A stretch of 57,901 nucleotides of DNA from UMGS1124 sp964417835 (GTDB lineage: Bacteria > Bacillota_I > Bacilli_A > RF39 > UBA660). The translations under genes and the position numbers were made by a program. Below the pieces are notes generated by a model, which had not been told where the DNA came from, searched no databases, and saw nothing but the letters and a program-made list of their open reading frames with translations. Positions 24,572 through 33,283 of the stretch are shown one piece after another (the first letter of the stretch is position 1; each line of letters starts with the position of its first letter). The stretch covers positions 1 through 57,901 of the forward strand of contig CAYQJD010000003.1 in NCBI GenBank assembly GCA_964417835.1, read 5' to 3'.

Positions 24572-26057
24572 TTATGGTAAATTTTTTGTAGATTTTTTAA
24601 CACCATTTTTTGATGGACTAATTTCAATTGTTAAATCTATATTTGTTGGGATAATTGAAATGCTTAATATTATTAATTATATTGATATAGTTAATAAATA
24701 TAAAGAAAGTGTTAGTATAATATTTATAATTATAGCAGTTATATGTTTAATATTATTAATCGCTTTGTTTGTAATACTTTTATTTTATATAATACGTAAA
24801 GTTTCTAAATTAGTAAGGAAAAGTCACGAACAAGATGCATTATTAGAAGAAGTTGAGAAATTAAATTATGAAATGATAAAATTAAAACAAGAAAACGATA
24901 AATTGGCAACTATGGCATATGAAGATAAAGAATTTGATGAAGCAGGAAATCCTATAACTAAAATAGGCAGCGGAGAAAGTAGATTTTATAAGTTAACACA
25001 AATTGATAAAAAATGGGAAAATTATGTACCAAATAAAAACGTAAATAATACTATATCTTTAAAAGAAATATGCGAACAATTTAGAAATTATGCTGCAAGT
25101 GAACTAGAGCTTTATTATTCTGAAGATTTAATTCGTTTGTTTATTTCAGCTTTTTCTGCATCACGTTTATTAATTTTACAGGGTATTTCAGGAACAGGTA
25201 AAACTTCTTTGGCATATGCTTTTGGTAGTTTTTTAGGAAATGATTCAGTTATTGCACCCGTTCAGCCATCTTGGAGAGATAGAACAGAATTATTTGGATA
25301 TTTTAATGAGTTTACTAAAAGGTTTAATGAAACAGAATTATTAAGTAAAATGTATGAAGCAACTTATAATGATATGATTTATGTTACTATACTTGACGAA
25401 ATGAATATTGCACGTGTAGAATATTATTTTGCTGAAATGTTATCTATAATGGAAATGCCTAATAAAAAAGAGTGGGTAGTAAATTTAGTTGCAACACCTT
25501 GGGAAAATGATCCTAAAAAAATAGTGAATGGAAATTTTGTGTTGCCAAAAAATATGTGGTATGTAGGTACTATTAATAATGATGATTCTACATTTATGGT
25601 AACTGATAAAGTTTATGATAGAGCAATGGCGATTAATATAAATGAAAAGAGTGAAAAGTTTAATGCCCCTAAAACAGAAAAATTAAATATAACAGATGAT
25701 TATTTTGAATCTTTATTCGAAGATGCTCAAAAAAAATATCCATTGTCTAGTGAAATGTCAAAAAAATTAGAAGAATTAGATCAATATATTATAGAACATT
25801 TTAGAATATCTTTTGGGAATCGTATTACAAAACAAATTGAAGATTTTGTTCCTACATATGTTGCGTGTGGTGGAGAAGAGATTGATGCTGTTGATTACCT
25901 TATTGTAACTAAAATTTTAAGAAAATTTGAACAGTTGAATTTATCATTTATAAAAAATGAGTTAGATGAGTTTATAAATTATTTAAATATTAGCTTTGGA
26001 AGAAAAAATATGAACAAATGTAAGGATTTTTTGATAAAATTAAAAAAATCTATATAG
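24564..26057 (+). CDS. Membrane-anchored McrB-like AAA+ NTPase
   Basis: A 497-residue P-loop NTPase. Residues 50-78 form a strong transmembrane helix, preceded by an amphipathic stretch; 85-115 form a short coiled coil. The AAA+ core has Walker A GISGTGKTS (207-215), PSWRDRTELFGYF, Walker B VTILDEMN (274-281), and GTINNDDST (335-343) followed by DKVYDRAM, the pattern of the McrB subfamily. McrB proteins normally are soluble GTPases driving a McrC nuclease for modified DNA. Here the N-terminus is a membrane anchor instead of a DNA-recognition domain. It overlaps the first gene and precedes a DUF2357-like gene by seven bases. Confidence 0.85.
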   Translation: MNSYGKFFVDFLTPFFDGLISIVKSIFVGIIEMLNIINYIDIVNKYKESVSIIFIIIAVICLILLIALFVILLFYIIRKVSKLVRKSHEQDALLEEVEKLNYEMIKLKQENDKLATMAYEDKEFDEAGNPITKIGSGESRFYKLTQIDKKWENYVPNKNVNNTISLKEICEQFRNYAASELELYYSEDLIRLFISAFSASRLLILQGISGTGKTSLAYAFGSFLGNDSVIAPVQPSWRDRTELFGYFNEFTKRFNETELLSKMYEATYNDMIYVTILDEMNIARVEYYFAEMLSIMEMPNKKEWVVNLVATPWENDPKKIVNGNFVLPKNMWYVGTINNDDSTFMVTDKVYDRAMAININEKSEKFNAPKTEKLNITDDYFESLFEDAQKKYPLSSEMSKKLEELDQYIIEHFRISFGNRITKQIEDFVPTYVACGGEEIDAVDYLIVTKILRKFEQLNLSFIKNELDEFINYLNISFGRKNMNKCKDFLIKLKKSI

Positions 26058-26064
26058 GTGATAT

Positions 26065-27156
26065 ATGATACAGAATAAAAGAGAAATATTAGATTCAATT
26101 AACTCAAATGAGCTAGATTCTTTTATATCAAAAACACAGTCATCTTTCTTTGTTAAAAGTAATATAAAAGAAATCAATGTTGATTATAGTTGGATTGATG
26201 TTTTGGAAAACACATTAGGAAGTATTGATAAAATAGTAAGAAATCCAAGAAGATTTATTGTACAAGAAGAAGATTTAGTTATTGTTGAAAAAGCAAAAAA
26301 AGTAGGGCAACAGACAATTAGAAATTTAGCAGAGCATTGTGAAAATATCCAGGCGTTAGATAATGATGGAGTTATTATACCTAAAAAATTATTGAATATT
26401 AATAAAGAAGATACAACAGACTTATATGAAAATAGATTTATATATACTTTAGTAAAAAGATTAGATACTTTTATAAATAAACAATTAGAAAATTTAGATA
26501 TTGTTTCAGATAAGCAAATTGATAAAAATGCAGTTTATAAAGGTAATACAACATTTGATAATAAAAAAGTTGATATTGAAGTTAAAATGAATTTTCATGA
26601 AGAAATAAATTTAAATAAAGATTCTAAAAATATAAAAAATAGAATATTAGCTTGTTATGAAATTATAAAAAATTTTAAAAGTACTGAAATGATTAAAGAG
26701 TTAGCAGGATGTTCGTTAGTATTTAACCCGATAAGAAAAACCAATTTAATTTTAAGAGAGCCAAATTTTCAGAAAGCATTTATATTATGGGAATATTTGG
26801 ATCAATTTGAATTTAAAGATCCAAAAGTAGTAAAGTATGAAAATATAATTAATGAAGATAAAGCAGCTAAAGATGAATTTACACTTTCATATTTTATTAA
26901 CTGCAATGCCTTAGATGAATCTAAAGAAAATATAATGAAGTATAAAAGTTTGGATTCTAAATTATCAAATATTATAAATGAATATATATATGAAGATAAA
27001 TATAAATTAGAAGATATATTGAATAAAGTAAATAAGTATTATAATGATAAATTAAAACAAAAAAATGATACTGAAAATAATATAGCGATATTGTTTAATA
27101 ATTTTATCAAAAATCATAAATCTATAATTGAAAATATTAGTAATTCAAATTCTTAA
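26065..27156 (+). CDS. DUF2357-like protein, partner of the McrB-like ATPase
   Basis: A 363-residue cytoplasmic protein. The central part, RNPRRFIVQEEDLVIVEKAK, then TIRNLAEHC, IIPKKLLNIN and DLYENRFIYTLVKRL, fits the DUF2357 pattern (P-x-K/R-I-L ... Y-E-N-R-F) found in McrC-like partners of McrB ATPases. Full-length family members usually end in a PD-(D/E)xK nuclease domain; here the remaining 200 residues are helical and I see no such motif. It may be a scaffold rather than a nuclease. It is the last gene of the operon. Confidence 0.68.
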   Translation: MIQNKREILDSINSNELDSFISKTQSSFFVKSNIKEINVDYSWIDVLENTLGSIDKIVRNPRRFIVQEEDLVIVEKAKKVGQQTIRNLAEHCENIQALDNDGVIIPKKLLNINKEDTTDLYENRFIYTLVKRLDTFINKQLENLDIVSDKQIDKNAVYKGNTTFDNKKVDIEVKMNFHEEINLNKDSKNIKNRILACYEIIKNFKSTEMIKELAGCSLVFNPIRKTNLILREPNFQKAFILWEYLDQFEFKDPKVVKYENIINEDKAAKDEFTLSYFINCNALDESKENIMKYKSLDSKLSNIINEYIYEDKYKLEDILNKVNKYYNDKLKQKNDTENNIAILFNNFIKNHKSIIENISNSNS

Positions 27157-27160
27157 ATTA

Positions 27161-27189
27161 TTGTATTTTAACTTTTTTTTTAATATAAT
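27161..27189 (+). promoter_or_regulatory. Promoter of the Asp-repeat membrane protein
   Basis: TTGTAT (27161-27166), 17 bases, TATAAT (27184-27189), then AAGGAGA before the ATG at 27209. The spacer is mostly T. Confidence 0.65.
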
Positions 27190-27208
27190 TAAAATAAGGA
27201 GATAGTTT

Positions 27209-28489
27209 ATGAAAAATAAAAAGAATAAAATTAAAACATTAGACAAACGAAAATTTGAAACTAGAACTCTATATTTGGAAGAAATTGAAAAATTATCTAT
27301 AGAAGATCAAGAAAAGTATTTTGAGAAGATATTAGATAATATATATAAAGGAGAAGAAGTAGAATCTTTAAGAAAGTATGCTCTTAGATGTATAAAATTG
27401 ACTTGCGATCCTAAAGATAATAAGGTTCATTTACCTTATGGAGTAATAGTTGAAAAAAATAAAGAAAAGATCATTTTAAAATTAAAAAAAAATAAACCTG
27501 TTTTTTTGATTATTCTTTTTATTACTCTATTATTATTAGCAATTTTAGGATCTAGTTATTCAGCAATTACATATTCTTTAGTAAAAAATTTAAATAAAGA
27601 TATTGATGGAGATGATATTGCTGATATAAATTTGGATTTAAATAATGATAGAATTGCTGAAGTAAATATAGATTCAAACAAAGACGATAAACCAGATGTT
27701 AATGTTGATTATAAAGGTAATAGAAAACCTGTGTTTAATATAGATACAAGTGGAAATGGAATTGCAGACTTCAATTTAATGAATCAAGATATAGATAATG
27801 ATGGAACATGTGATTTGAATTGTGATATTAATAATGATGGATGGCCGGATCTGAATTTAGATTTAGATGGTGATGGTATAGCCGATATGGAAATTGATAC
27901 TAATAAAGATTTGATGGCAGATTTAAATTTTGATATGGATGGCGATGGAGTTTGTGATTTACATTGTGATACAAATAACGATAAGGTTTGTGATAAATAT
28001 TGTTTAACTAATGAAGATTTAAATAAAACAGATTCTACTCCTAATGGTTCAAGTTCTGTGATAGGAAATAGTAATATAAATATAAAAACTGATACTTTAG
28101 AATTAGAATATGCAGATGAAGGCACAGTATTTATTACTGGCATTTATCCTGATGATCAACCAGGATATGAAAATAATATTCCACCAAAGAAGTTCAAGGT
28201 TATAAATAAATCAAGTTTATATGTAACGTATAATTTAAGATGGGTTGTTGATTTAAATGATTATGAATCTGATAATTTTAAATATAGTATTTCAAGTACA
28301 TTAAATGGAGCTAATTATGATTTTAGAACAGCGCCAAAAGAAACATCAGCAATTGCAACAGAAATAGTTATTCCACCTTATTCAACACAAGAATATACTA
28401 TAAATTTTAAATTACAAGGTGTTGATGGTGAACAAAATTATGATCAAGGTAAAACGTTTGCAGGGCATATAGAAATATATTTTAATTAA
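27209..28489 (+). CDS. Membrane protein with eleven Asp-rich 12-residue repeats
   Basis: A 426-residue protein of three parts. Residues 1-95 are a charged cytoplasmic domain, 97-117 one transmembrane helix. Outside, residues 131-265 hold eleven tandem units of mostly 12 residues with the pattern D-x-[DN]-x-D-[GD]-x-x-D-[LI]-[NE]-x, such as DLDGDGIADMEI and DMDGDGVCDLHC. These resemble EF-hand-like or thrombospondin type-3 calcium loops. Three units carry a paired Cys (TCDLNC, VCDLHC, VCDKYC). Residues 280-426 form a beta-rich C-terminal domain. It has its own promoter and terminator. Calcium binding is inferred. Confidence 0.82.
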   Translation: MKNKKNKIKTLDKRKFETRTLYLEEIEKLSIEDQEKYFEKILDNIYKGEEVESLRKYALRCIKLTCDPKDNKVHLPYGVIVEKNKEKIILKLKKNKPVFLIILFITLLLLAILGSSYSAITYSLVKNLNKDIDGDDIADINLDLNNDRIAEVNIDSNKDDKPDVNVDYKGNRKPVFNIDTSGNGIADFNLMNQDIDNDGTCDLNCDINNDGWPDLNLDLDGDGIADMEIDTNKDLMADLNFDMDGDGVCDLHCDTNNDKVCDKYCLTNEDLNKTDSTPNGSSSVIGNSNINIKTDTLELEYADEGTVFITGIYPDDQPGYENNIPPKKFKVINKSSLYVTYNLRWVVDLNDYESDNFKYSISSTLNGANYDFRTAPKETSAIATEIVIPPYSTQEYTINFKLQGVDGEQNYDQGKTFAGHIEIYFN

Positions 28490-28508
28490 AAGTCTAAAAG
28501 ACTTTTTT
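28488..28508 (+). terminator. Terminator after the Asp-repeat gene
   Basis: AAAAGTCT and AGACTTTT form a perfect eight-base stem with loop AAA, overlapping the stop codon and followed by T residues. The next gene has no separate promoter, so some read-through is likely. Confidence 0.75.
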
Positions 28509-28527
28509 TGTGGAAAGGAAATAATAT

Positions 28528-29622
28528 ATGAATAAAAATACAATTATATTAATGATTTTTATTATTATATGTATATCTTTTTTATCCATATTTTCTTTGT
28601 CTTACGCGTTTATATATCAAAACAATAGTAATAATATAGAAAATAATAATATTGAATCTGATTCAAATCAAATGAATATTTTAACTGCTACACAAGAATT
28701 TACTGTAGATAAATTAACAAATATAAGTATTAATGCAATTGGAGATTGTACAATAGGTTATGATGATAATTTTGGATATTCTCATAGTTTTAATGAAGTT
28801 ATTGAAAAAAATGGATATGATTATATTTTTAGTAATGTAAAACATATTTTTGAAAATGATGATATAACTATAGCTAATCTTGAAGGGACGTTTACTGATT
28901 CTGAAATAAAAAAAGAAAAAGCTTTTAATTTTAAAGGTCCAAAAGACTATGTAAATATTTTAACAAGTGGGAGTATAGATGTTGTTAATATAGCTAATAA
29001 TCATATTTATGATTATAATGAAATTGGCTATACTGATACAATAAATGCCTTAGAAGAAGCAAAAGTAAATTATTTTGGATTTGATAAATATTATATATAT
29101 GAAAAAGAAAATATTAAAATTGGTTTTGCCGGTATTTACTGTATTGAAGATTATTCTTGTACAAAAAAAATAGATGATAGTATAAAATCTTTAAAAGAAA
29201 ACAATGTTAATTTAATTATACTTTCATTTCATTGGGGAATAGAAAAATCCTATGTTCAAAGTGAAATACAAAAATATTTAGGACACTATGCAATAGATAA
29301 AGGAGTAGAATTAGTGTTAGGTCATCATCCTCATGTTCTTGAAGGTATAGAATTATATAAAGATAAATATATTGTATATAGTTTAGGAAATTTTGCTTTT
29401 GGAGGTAATAAGAATCCAAGTGATAAAGATACAATGATATTTAATATAAATTTTAAATTTAAAAATAAAGTTTTATCTGACACAATAGTAAATATATATC
29501 CTACGAGTATTTCTAGTGTTAGTAATATAAATGATTATCGGCCAACTCTTTTATATGATAATGAAAAAAGTAGAGTAATAGATAAAATTCAAAAAAATAG
29601 TTTGGGAATCAATTTAAAATAA
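28528..29622 (+). CDS. CapA-family (PGA_cap) metallophosphatase-like protein
   Basis: A 364-residue exported protein with an N-terminal membrane anchor (about 5-29). It has the CapA/PGA_cap metal-binding motifs of the calcineurin-like fold in order: NAIGDCTIG, ANLEGTFT, NIANNHIYDY, LSFHWGIE and GHHPHVLEG followed by YIVYSLGNFAFGG. CapA is part of the poly-gamma-glutamate capsule system of Bacillus, but single CapA-like proteins without capB/capC, as here, occur widely and have no proven role. It follows the repeat protein after 38 bases. Confidence 0.88.
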   Translation: MNKNTIILMIFIIICISFLSIFSLSYAFIYQNNSNNIENNNIESDSNQMNILTATQEFTVDKLTNISINAIGDCTIGYDDNFGYSHSFNEVIEKNGYDYIFSNVKHIFENDDITIANLEGTFTDSEIKKEKAFNFKGPKDYVNILTSGSIDVVNIANNHIYDYNEIGYTDTINALEEAKVNYFGFDKYYIYEKENIKIGFAGIYCIEDYSCTKKIDDSIKSLKENNVNLIILSFHWGIEKSYVQSEIQKYLGHYAIDKGVELVLGHHPHVLEGIELYKDKYIVYSLGNFAFGGNKNPSDKDTMIFNINFKFKNKVLSDTIVNIYPTSISSVSNINDYRPTLLYDNEKSRVIDKIQKNSLGINLK

Positions 29623-29643
29623 AAAACTAATAAAATAGTTTTT
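29622..29643. terminator. Bidirectional terminator between capA-like and ZIP genes
   Basis: AAAAACTA (29622-29629) and TAGTTTTT (29636-29643) with loop ATAAAA. The A and T runs on both sides let it serve both converging genes. Confidence 0.78.
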
Positions 29644-30427
29644 AACCGAGTGCCACATCGAGTATCATCATTATAGAAAATCCAATTATAGTTATAAAAG
29701 CCATTAGGTCTTTTTTTTCTGTATTTTGACTTTCTGGAATTATTTCTTCAATAACTACATATAACATAGCACCTGCTGCAAATGCTAATAAGTATGGAAG
29801 TATTATATTTACTTTTAGTACTAACAATGCGCCTAATACTCCAGCAATAGGTTCTACAATTCCAGAAAGACTACCTATAAGAAATGCTTTCTTTTTTGAT
29901 ACTCCATTTGCTAAAAGAGGTAAGCTTATTGCACTTCCTTCTGGGAAATTTTGTATTCCAATGCCAATTGCTAAAGCTATGGCAGCACCAACTGTTGCAC
30001 CATCTAGACCATAAATTACAGAACCGAATGCAACACCAATTGCCATTCCTTCTGGAATATTATGTAAGACAATAGAAAATATTAATAAACTTATTCTTTT
30101 TTTATCATTAGATAGTTTTATTTTTTTTTCAAAAATTTTATCTCCAATAAATAAAAGTAATGTTCCGCCTATGATACCAACAGATAAAACTACTATAGGG
30201 ATTAAATTTAAATTTTCTGCCATATCTATTGCGGGATTTATTAGAGAAAAGAACGATGCTGCTATCATTACTCCAGCACTAATACTTAAAAATGAATCTA
30301 ATAAAGTTTTATTAAATTTTCTAAATAAGAATACACTAGCAGATCCTAAAGAAGTAATTAAGAAAGTGAAAGTACAACCTATTAGAGCTTGCAATGCAGG
30401 ATTTAATTCATAAAAAAAATTAATCAT
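29642..30427 (-). CDS. ZIP-family divalent metal transporter (ZupT/GufA type)
   Basis: A 261-residue integral membrane protein, most likely importing zinc or related metals. It has eight hydrophobic helices. The ZIP signature in helix IV is visible as LHNIPEGMAIGVAFG and in helix V as GIGIQNFPEGSAI, which carry the His and Glu metal ligands. The start codon and ribosome binding site lie inside a strong hairpin that also functions as the RNase J terminator. Being downstream of RNase J on the same strand, it depends on read-through or on an unseen promoter. Confidence 0.92.
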   Translation of the reverse strand: MINFFYELNPALQALIGCTFTFLITSLGSASVFLFRKFNKTLLDSFLSISAGVMIAASFFSLINPAIDMAENLNLIPIVVLSVGIIGGTLLLFIGDKIFEKKIKLSNDKKRISLLIFSIVLHNIPEGMAIGVAFGSVIYGLDGATVGAAIALAIGIGIQNFPEGSAISLPLLANGVSKKKAFLIGSLSGIVEPIAGVLGALLVLKVNIILPYLLAFAAGAMLYVVIEEIIPESQNTEKKDLMAFITIIGFSIMMILDVALG

Positions 30428-30462
30428 TTTATCACCTATAGTATTAAATGATTAATTTTTTT
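30413..30462 (-). terminator. 17-bp hairpin ending rnj and enclosing the ZIP start
   Basis: On the minus strand AAAAAAATTAATCATTT (30462-30446) pairs with 30429-30413 over 17 bases. The loop contains AGGTGAT, the ZIP ribosome binding site, and the second arm contains the ZIP ATG (30427-30425). It looks like an intrinsic terminator of RNase J overlapping the initiation region of the next gene. Confidence 0.6.
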
Positions 30463-30471
30463 ATTTCGTTC

Positions 30472-32139
30472 TTATTTTTTTATTTCCATTATAACTGGAA
30501 GTATTATTGGTCTTCGACCAGTTAGATTATTTATAAATGGATTTAGTTCTAATATTATTTGATTTTTTAGGTTAATATAATTATATCCTGACGCTAATGT
30601 ATTTCTTACAATTTCACTAACTTTCTTTTCTATTTCATGAATTAATTCTCCATTTTCATTAACTAATATAAAACCTCTTGTAGTAATATTTGGTTTAATT
30701 AATAATTCTTTTTTTATTGGATTAATATTAATAATTGTTACCAAAATACCATCGTTACTCATAAGACGTCTATCTTTGATTACTACTGAACCAATATCTC
30801 CAATTCTAGAACCATCTACATAAATATCACCAGCAGGTACCTTTTTACCTAAAGATACGCCATCTTTGTTAAATTCAAGAACATCTCCATTTTTCATAAT
30901 AAATACATTCTCTTTATTTATATCACACATTAAAGCAAGGTCTCTATGTTTTTTTAACATTCTATATTCACCATGAACAGGCATGAAATATTCTGGTTTA
31001 ATTATTCTAAGCATCCATTTTAATTCTTCTTGTTTAGCATGCCCTGATGTATGAATATCTGCAAGTTCAGTATTAGTTACAACTTTTACGCCTTTTAAAT
31101 ATAATTTATTTATTATTTTATTAATACTAGCTCGGTTACCTGGAATAGGGCTTGATGAAAATATGACAACATCATCGGGTAATAATTGTATTTGTTTATG
31201 AGTTCCATTAGCTATTCTAGATAATGCGGCTAGAGGTTCCCCTTGACTTCCTGTACATAAAATGCATATCTCATCTTTTTTTAAATCTTTAGCTGCATTT
31301 GTATCAATAAATATTGTACTATCTTTTATAAGATTATTTTTTAAAGCAATCTCTTTAGCATTTTCCATACTTCTTCCAAAAGTAATTATTTTTCTATTAT
31401 TTTTTCTACATGTCTCAACAATATGTTTAATTCTATAAATATTAGAAGCAAATGTAGCAATTATAATTCTTGATCTTACTTTAGTAAATACATCCCCTAA
31501 AGCTTCATCTACAGAGCTTTCACTTTTGCTAAATCCTTCTGATAATGCATTAGTACTGTCTGATAAAAGAAGCTTTACACCTTTACGTCCTAATTCTGCC
31601 ATTTTATGAATATCAGCCATTGGACCTATTGGAGTTAAATCAAATTTAAAGTCTCCTGTAGTCATAATTATTCCAACTGGAGTATGTACTACTATTGCAA
31701 AAGAGTCGGGAATTGAATGAGTTGTGTTTATAAATTCAACACTCATACTTTTGAATTTAACTATAGATTCATTATTAACTATTTCTATATTCTCATATCT
31801 TAAATTCTTATCTTCTAATTTTTTTATAATCAAGTCACTAGCTATTCTTGGTGCATATATCTTAGGTATTTCTATACTTTGTAATAAAAAAGTTATACCA
31901 CCTATATGATCTTCATGGCCATGTGTTATAAAAAGTCCTCTTATTTTTTTCTCATTTTGTTTTAAATAAGTAATATCCTGTATTACATAATCAATTCCTA
32001 ATAAATCATCTTCTGGAAACATTACTCCAGCATCTATAATAATTAAATCGTTATTTGTTTCAATAACGTACATATTTTTTCCTATTTCACCTAAACCACC
32101 CAATGCAAAAACTGACGTGGTTATGTCATTATTTTTCAT
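30472..32139 (-). CDS. rnj: Ribonuclease J
   Basis: A metallo-beta-lactamase/beta-CASP ribonuclease with 5'-3' exonuclease and endonuclease activity, central to mRNA turnover and rRNA processing in Firmicutes. The 555 residues match the family. The metal site THGHEDHIGG, TTHSIPDS, TGDFKFD, and beta-CASP motifs (TFASNIYRI, HTSGHAKQEEL, PVHGEYRML) are present. GGAGGAAT precedes the ATG. Only one RNase J gene is in the window, so whether it is J1 or J2 cannot be said. Confidence 0.95.
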   Translation of the reverse strand: MKNNDITTSVFALGGLGEIGKNMYVIETNNDLIIIDAGVMFPEDDLLGIDYVIQDITYLKQNEKKIRGLFITHGHEDHIGGITFLLQSIEIPKIYAPRIASDLIIKKLEDKNLRYENIEIVNNESIVKFKSMSVEFINTTHSIPDSFAIVVHTPVGIIMTTGDFKFDLTPIGPMADIHKMAELGRKGVKLLLSDSTNALSEGFSKSESSVDEALGDVFTKVRSRIIIATFASNIYRIKHIVETCRKNNRKIITFGRSMENAKEIALKNNLIKDSTIFIDTNAAKDLKKDEICILCTGSQGEPLAALSRIANGTHKQIQLLPDDVVIFSSSPIPGNRASINKIINKLYLKGVKVVTNTELADIHTSGHAKQEELKWMLRIIKPEYFMPVHGEYRMLKKHRDLALMCDINKENVFIMKNGDVLEFNKDGVSLGKKVPAGDIYVDGSRIGDIGSVVIKDRRLMSNDGILVTIININPIKKELLIKPNITTRGFILVNENGELIHEIEKKVSEIVRNTLASGYNYINLKNQIILELNPFINNLTGRRPIILPVIMEIKK

Positions 32140-32185
32140 AATTCCTCCTAAAAAAAACTAATTACAAAGCTCTTAGATATATTTA

Positions 32186-32214
32186 ATTATAATACAAAGT
32201 TTAACTTTTGTCTA
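32186..32214 (-). promoter_or_regulatory. Promoter of the RNase J gene
   Basis: On the minus strand TAGACA (32214-32209), 17 bases, TATAAT (32191-32186), followed about 45 bases later by the ATG at 32139. Confidence 0.7.
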
Positions 32215-32287
32215 GATATCTTATATTTTGATTGTAAATAAAGAGGAAAAACAAAAAATATATAAATAATTTAATTGGAGGGCAAAG

Positions 32288-32923
32288 ATGAAGAAAAACT
32301 TATTTATATTATGTTTATTATTTTCAATCACTTTTTTAAAAAATGTTAATGCTAAGACATACTATGGTGATTATTATAAAATAAAAGAAGAAGATTGCTT
32401 AGAAGATAATAATTTAAAAAAAGAAAATATTATATATAAAAATCAGTTAAAATTTAAAATAAATGATAATAATCTTTTTAAATCAGAGAGTTATTTTAAA
32501 AGAGAAAAATTAGTTTTAGAAGATACACTTTTTATTGATAACTATTATAAAAAGCCTATTGACTTTATTAAAGAATCTACATCTATAGTTTTTGTAAATT
32601 GCAATATTAATTATGATGTGAATGGAGAATATAATTGTTATTTTAGAGTAAAAGATATAGGAGTTAATGAAAAAGTATTCGTTGATATAAAGAAAAATTT
32701 AAATAATAAAGAGGATATAGAGAATAGATTAATAAAAACAGAAAATAAAGAATATAATTTAAATATAGATAATAGTGAATCATTTATTGCATCAAGAGAA
32801 TCATATGATAAAAATAAAAAAAATATAATAAAAAAAATTATTATGTTCATATTAATATTGACAGATATAGTGTTGTTTATTAAAAAAAAGAAACGGAAGT
32901 CTTGTCGAAAATATTTAAAGTAA
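32288..32923 (+). CDS. Hypothetical exported protein with C-terminal membrane helix
   Basis: I do not recognise this 211-residue protein. It has a typical signal peptide (KKNLFILCLLFSITFLKNVNA), an extracytoplasmic region of about 160 residues with three cysteines, and a C-terminal transmembrane helix (about 182-200, IIMFILILTDIVLFI) followed by a strongly basic tail KKKKRKSCRK. The topology is type I. A TTGGAGGG site precedes the ATG. It lies 36 bases upstream of spoIIAA on the same strand, so a link to sporulation is possible but only from position. Confidence 0.7.
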   Translation: MKKNLFILCLLFSITFLKNVNAKTYYGDYYKIKEEDCLEDNNLKKENIIYKNQLKFKINDNNLFKSESYFKREKLVLEDTLFIDNYYKKPIDFIKESTSIVFVNCNINYDVNGEYNCYFRVKDIGVNEKVFVDIKKNLNNKEDIENRLIKTENKEYNLNIDNSESFIASRESYDKNKKNIIKKIIMFILILTDIVLFIKKKKRKSCRKYLK

Positions 32924-32959
32924 AATAAAAATAATTTATAGTAAGGTAGATGGTGATAT

Positions 32960-33274
32960 ATGTTAGATTTAAATATGGAGTATAAAAATGGGATTTTATT
33001 CGTACGTTTAATTGGATCTTTAAATAGACTAACAGCTTATAAGCTTACAGATTTGCTTATACCAATGATAATAAAGCATGGCATAAAAAATTTAGTCTAT
33101 AATTTTAATGAATTATATAATTTAGATGAGATAGGCAATAAATCATTATTATTAGGATATAATGCCATTATGAAAAATAAGGGAAACGTTTTAGTAGTTA
33201 ATAATAGATTTAATTTAGAAAAAATTAATGAAATTGATAACGAGCTAAAAGCTTTGGAATTATTAAAAATTTAG
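32960..33274 (+). CDS. spoIIAA: SpoIIAA-like anti-anti-sigma factor with altered phospho-site
   Basis: A 104-residue STAS-domain protein in the spoIIA position. In Bacillus, SpoIIAA is phosphorylated on Ser58 by the kinase SpoIIAB; unphosphorylated SpoIIAA releases sigma-F. Here ILFVRLIGSLNRLTA and KNLVYNFNELYNLDEIG align with the family, but the D-S-S-G loop is D-E-I-G (56-59), so the phosphorylated serine is Glu57, resembling a phosphomimic. No spoIIAB follows. The ATG at 32960 follows GGTGAT. SigF begins nine bases after its stop. Confidence 0.8.
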   Translation: MLDLNMEYKNGILFVRLIGSLNRLTAYKLTDLLIPMIIKHGIKNLVYNFNELYNLDEIGNKSLLLGYNAIMKNKGNVLVVNNRFNLEKINEIDNELKALELLKI

Positions 33275-33283
33275 GTGATCATA

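Noticed and set aside
27590..28010. DNA tandem repeat or CRISPR-like array
   Set aside because: The periodicity is at protein level (36-base units coding Asp-rich repeats); the DNA units are diverged and have no spacers. No CRISPR array was seen anywhere in the window.
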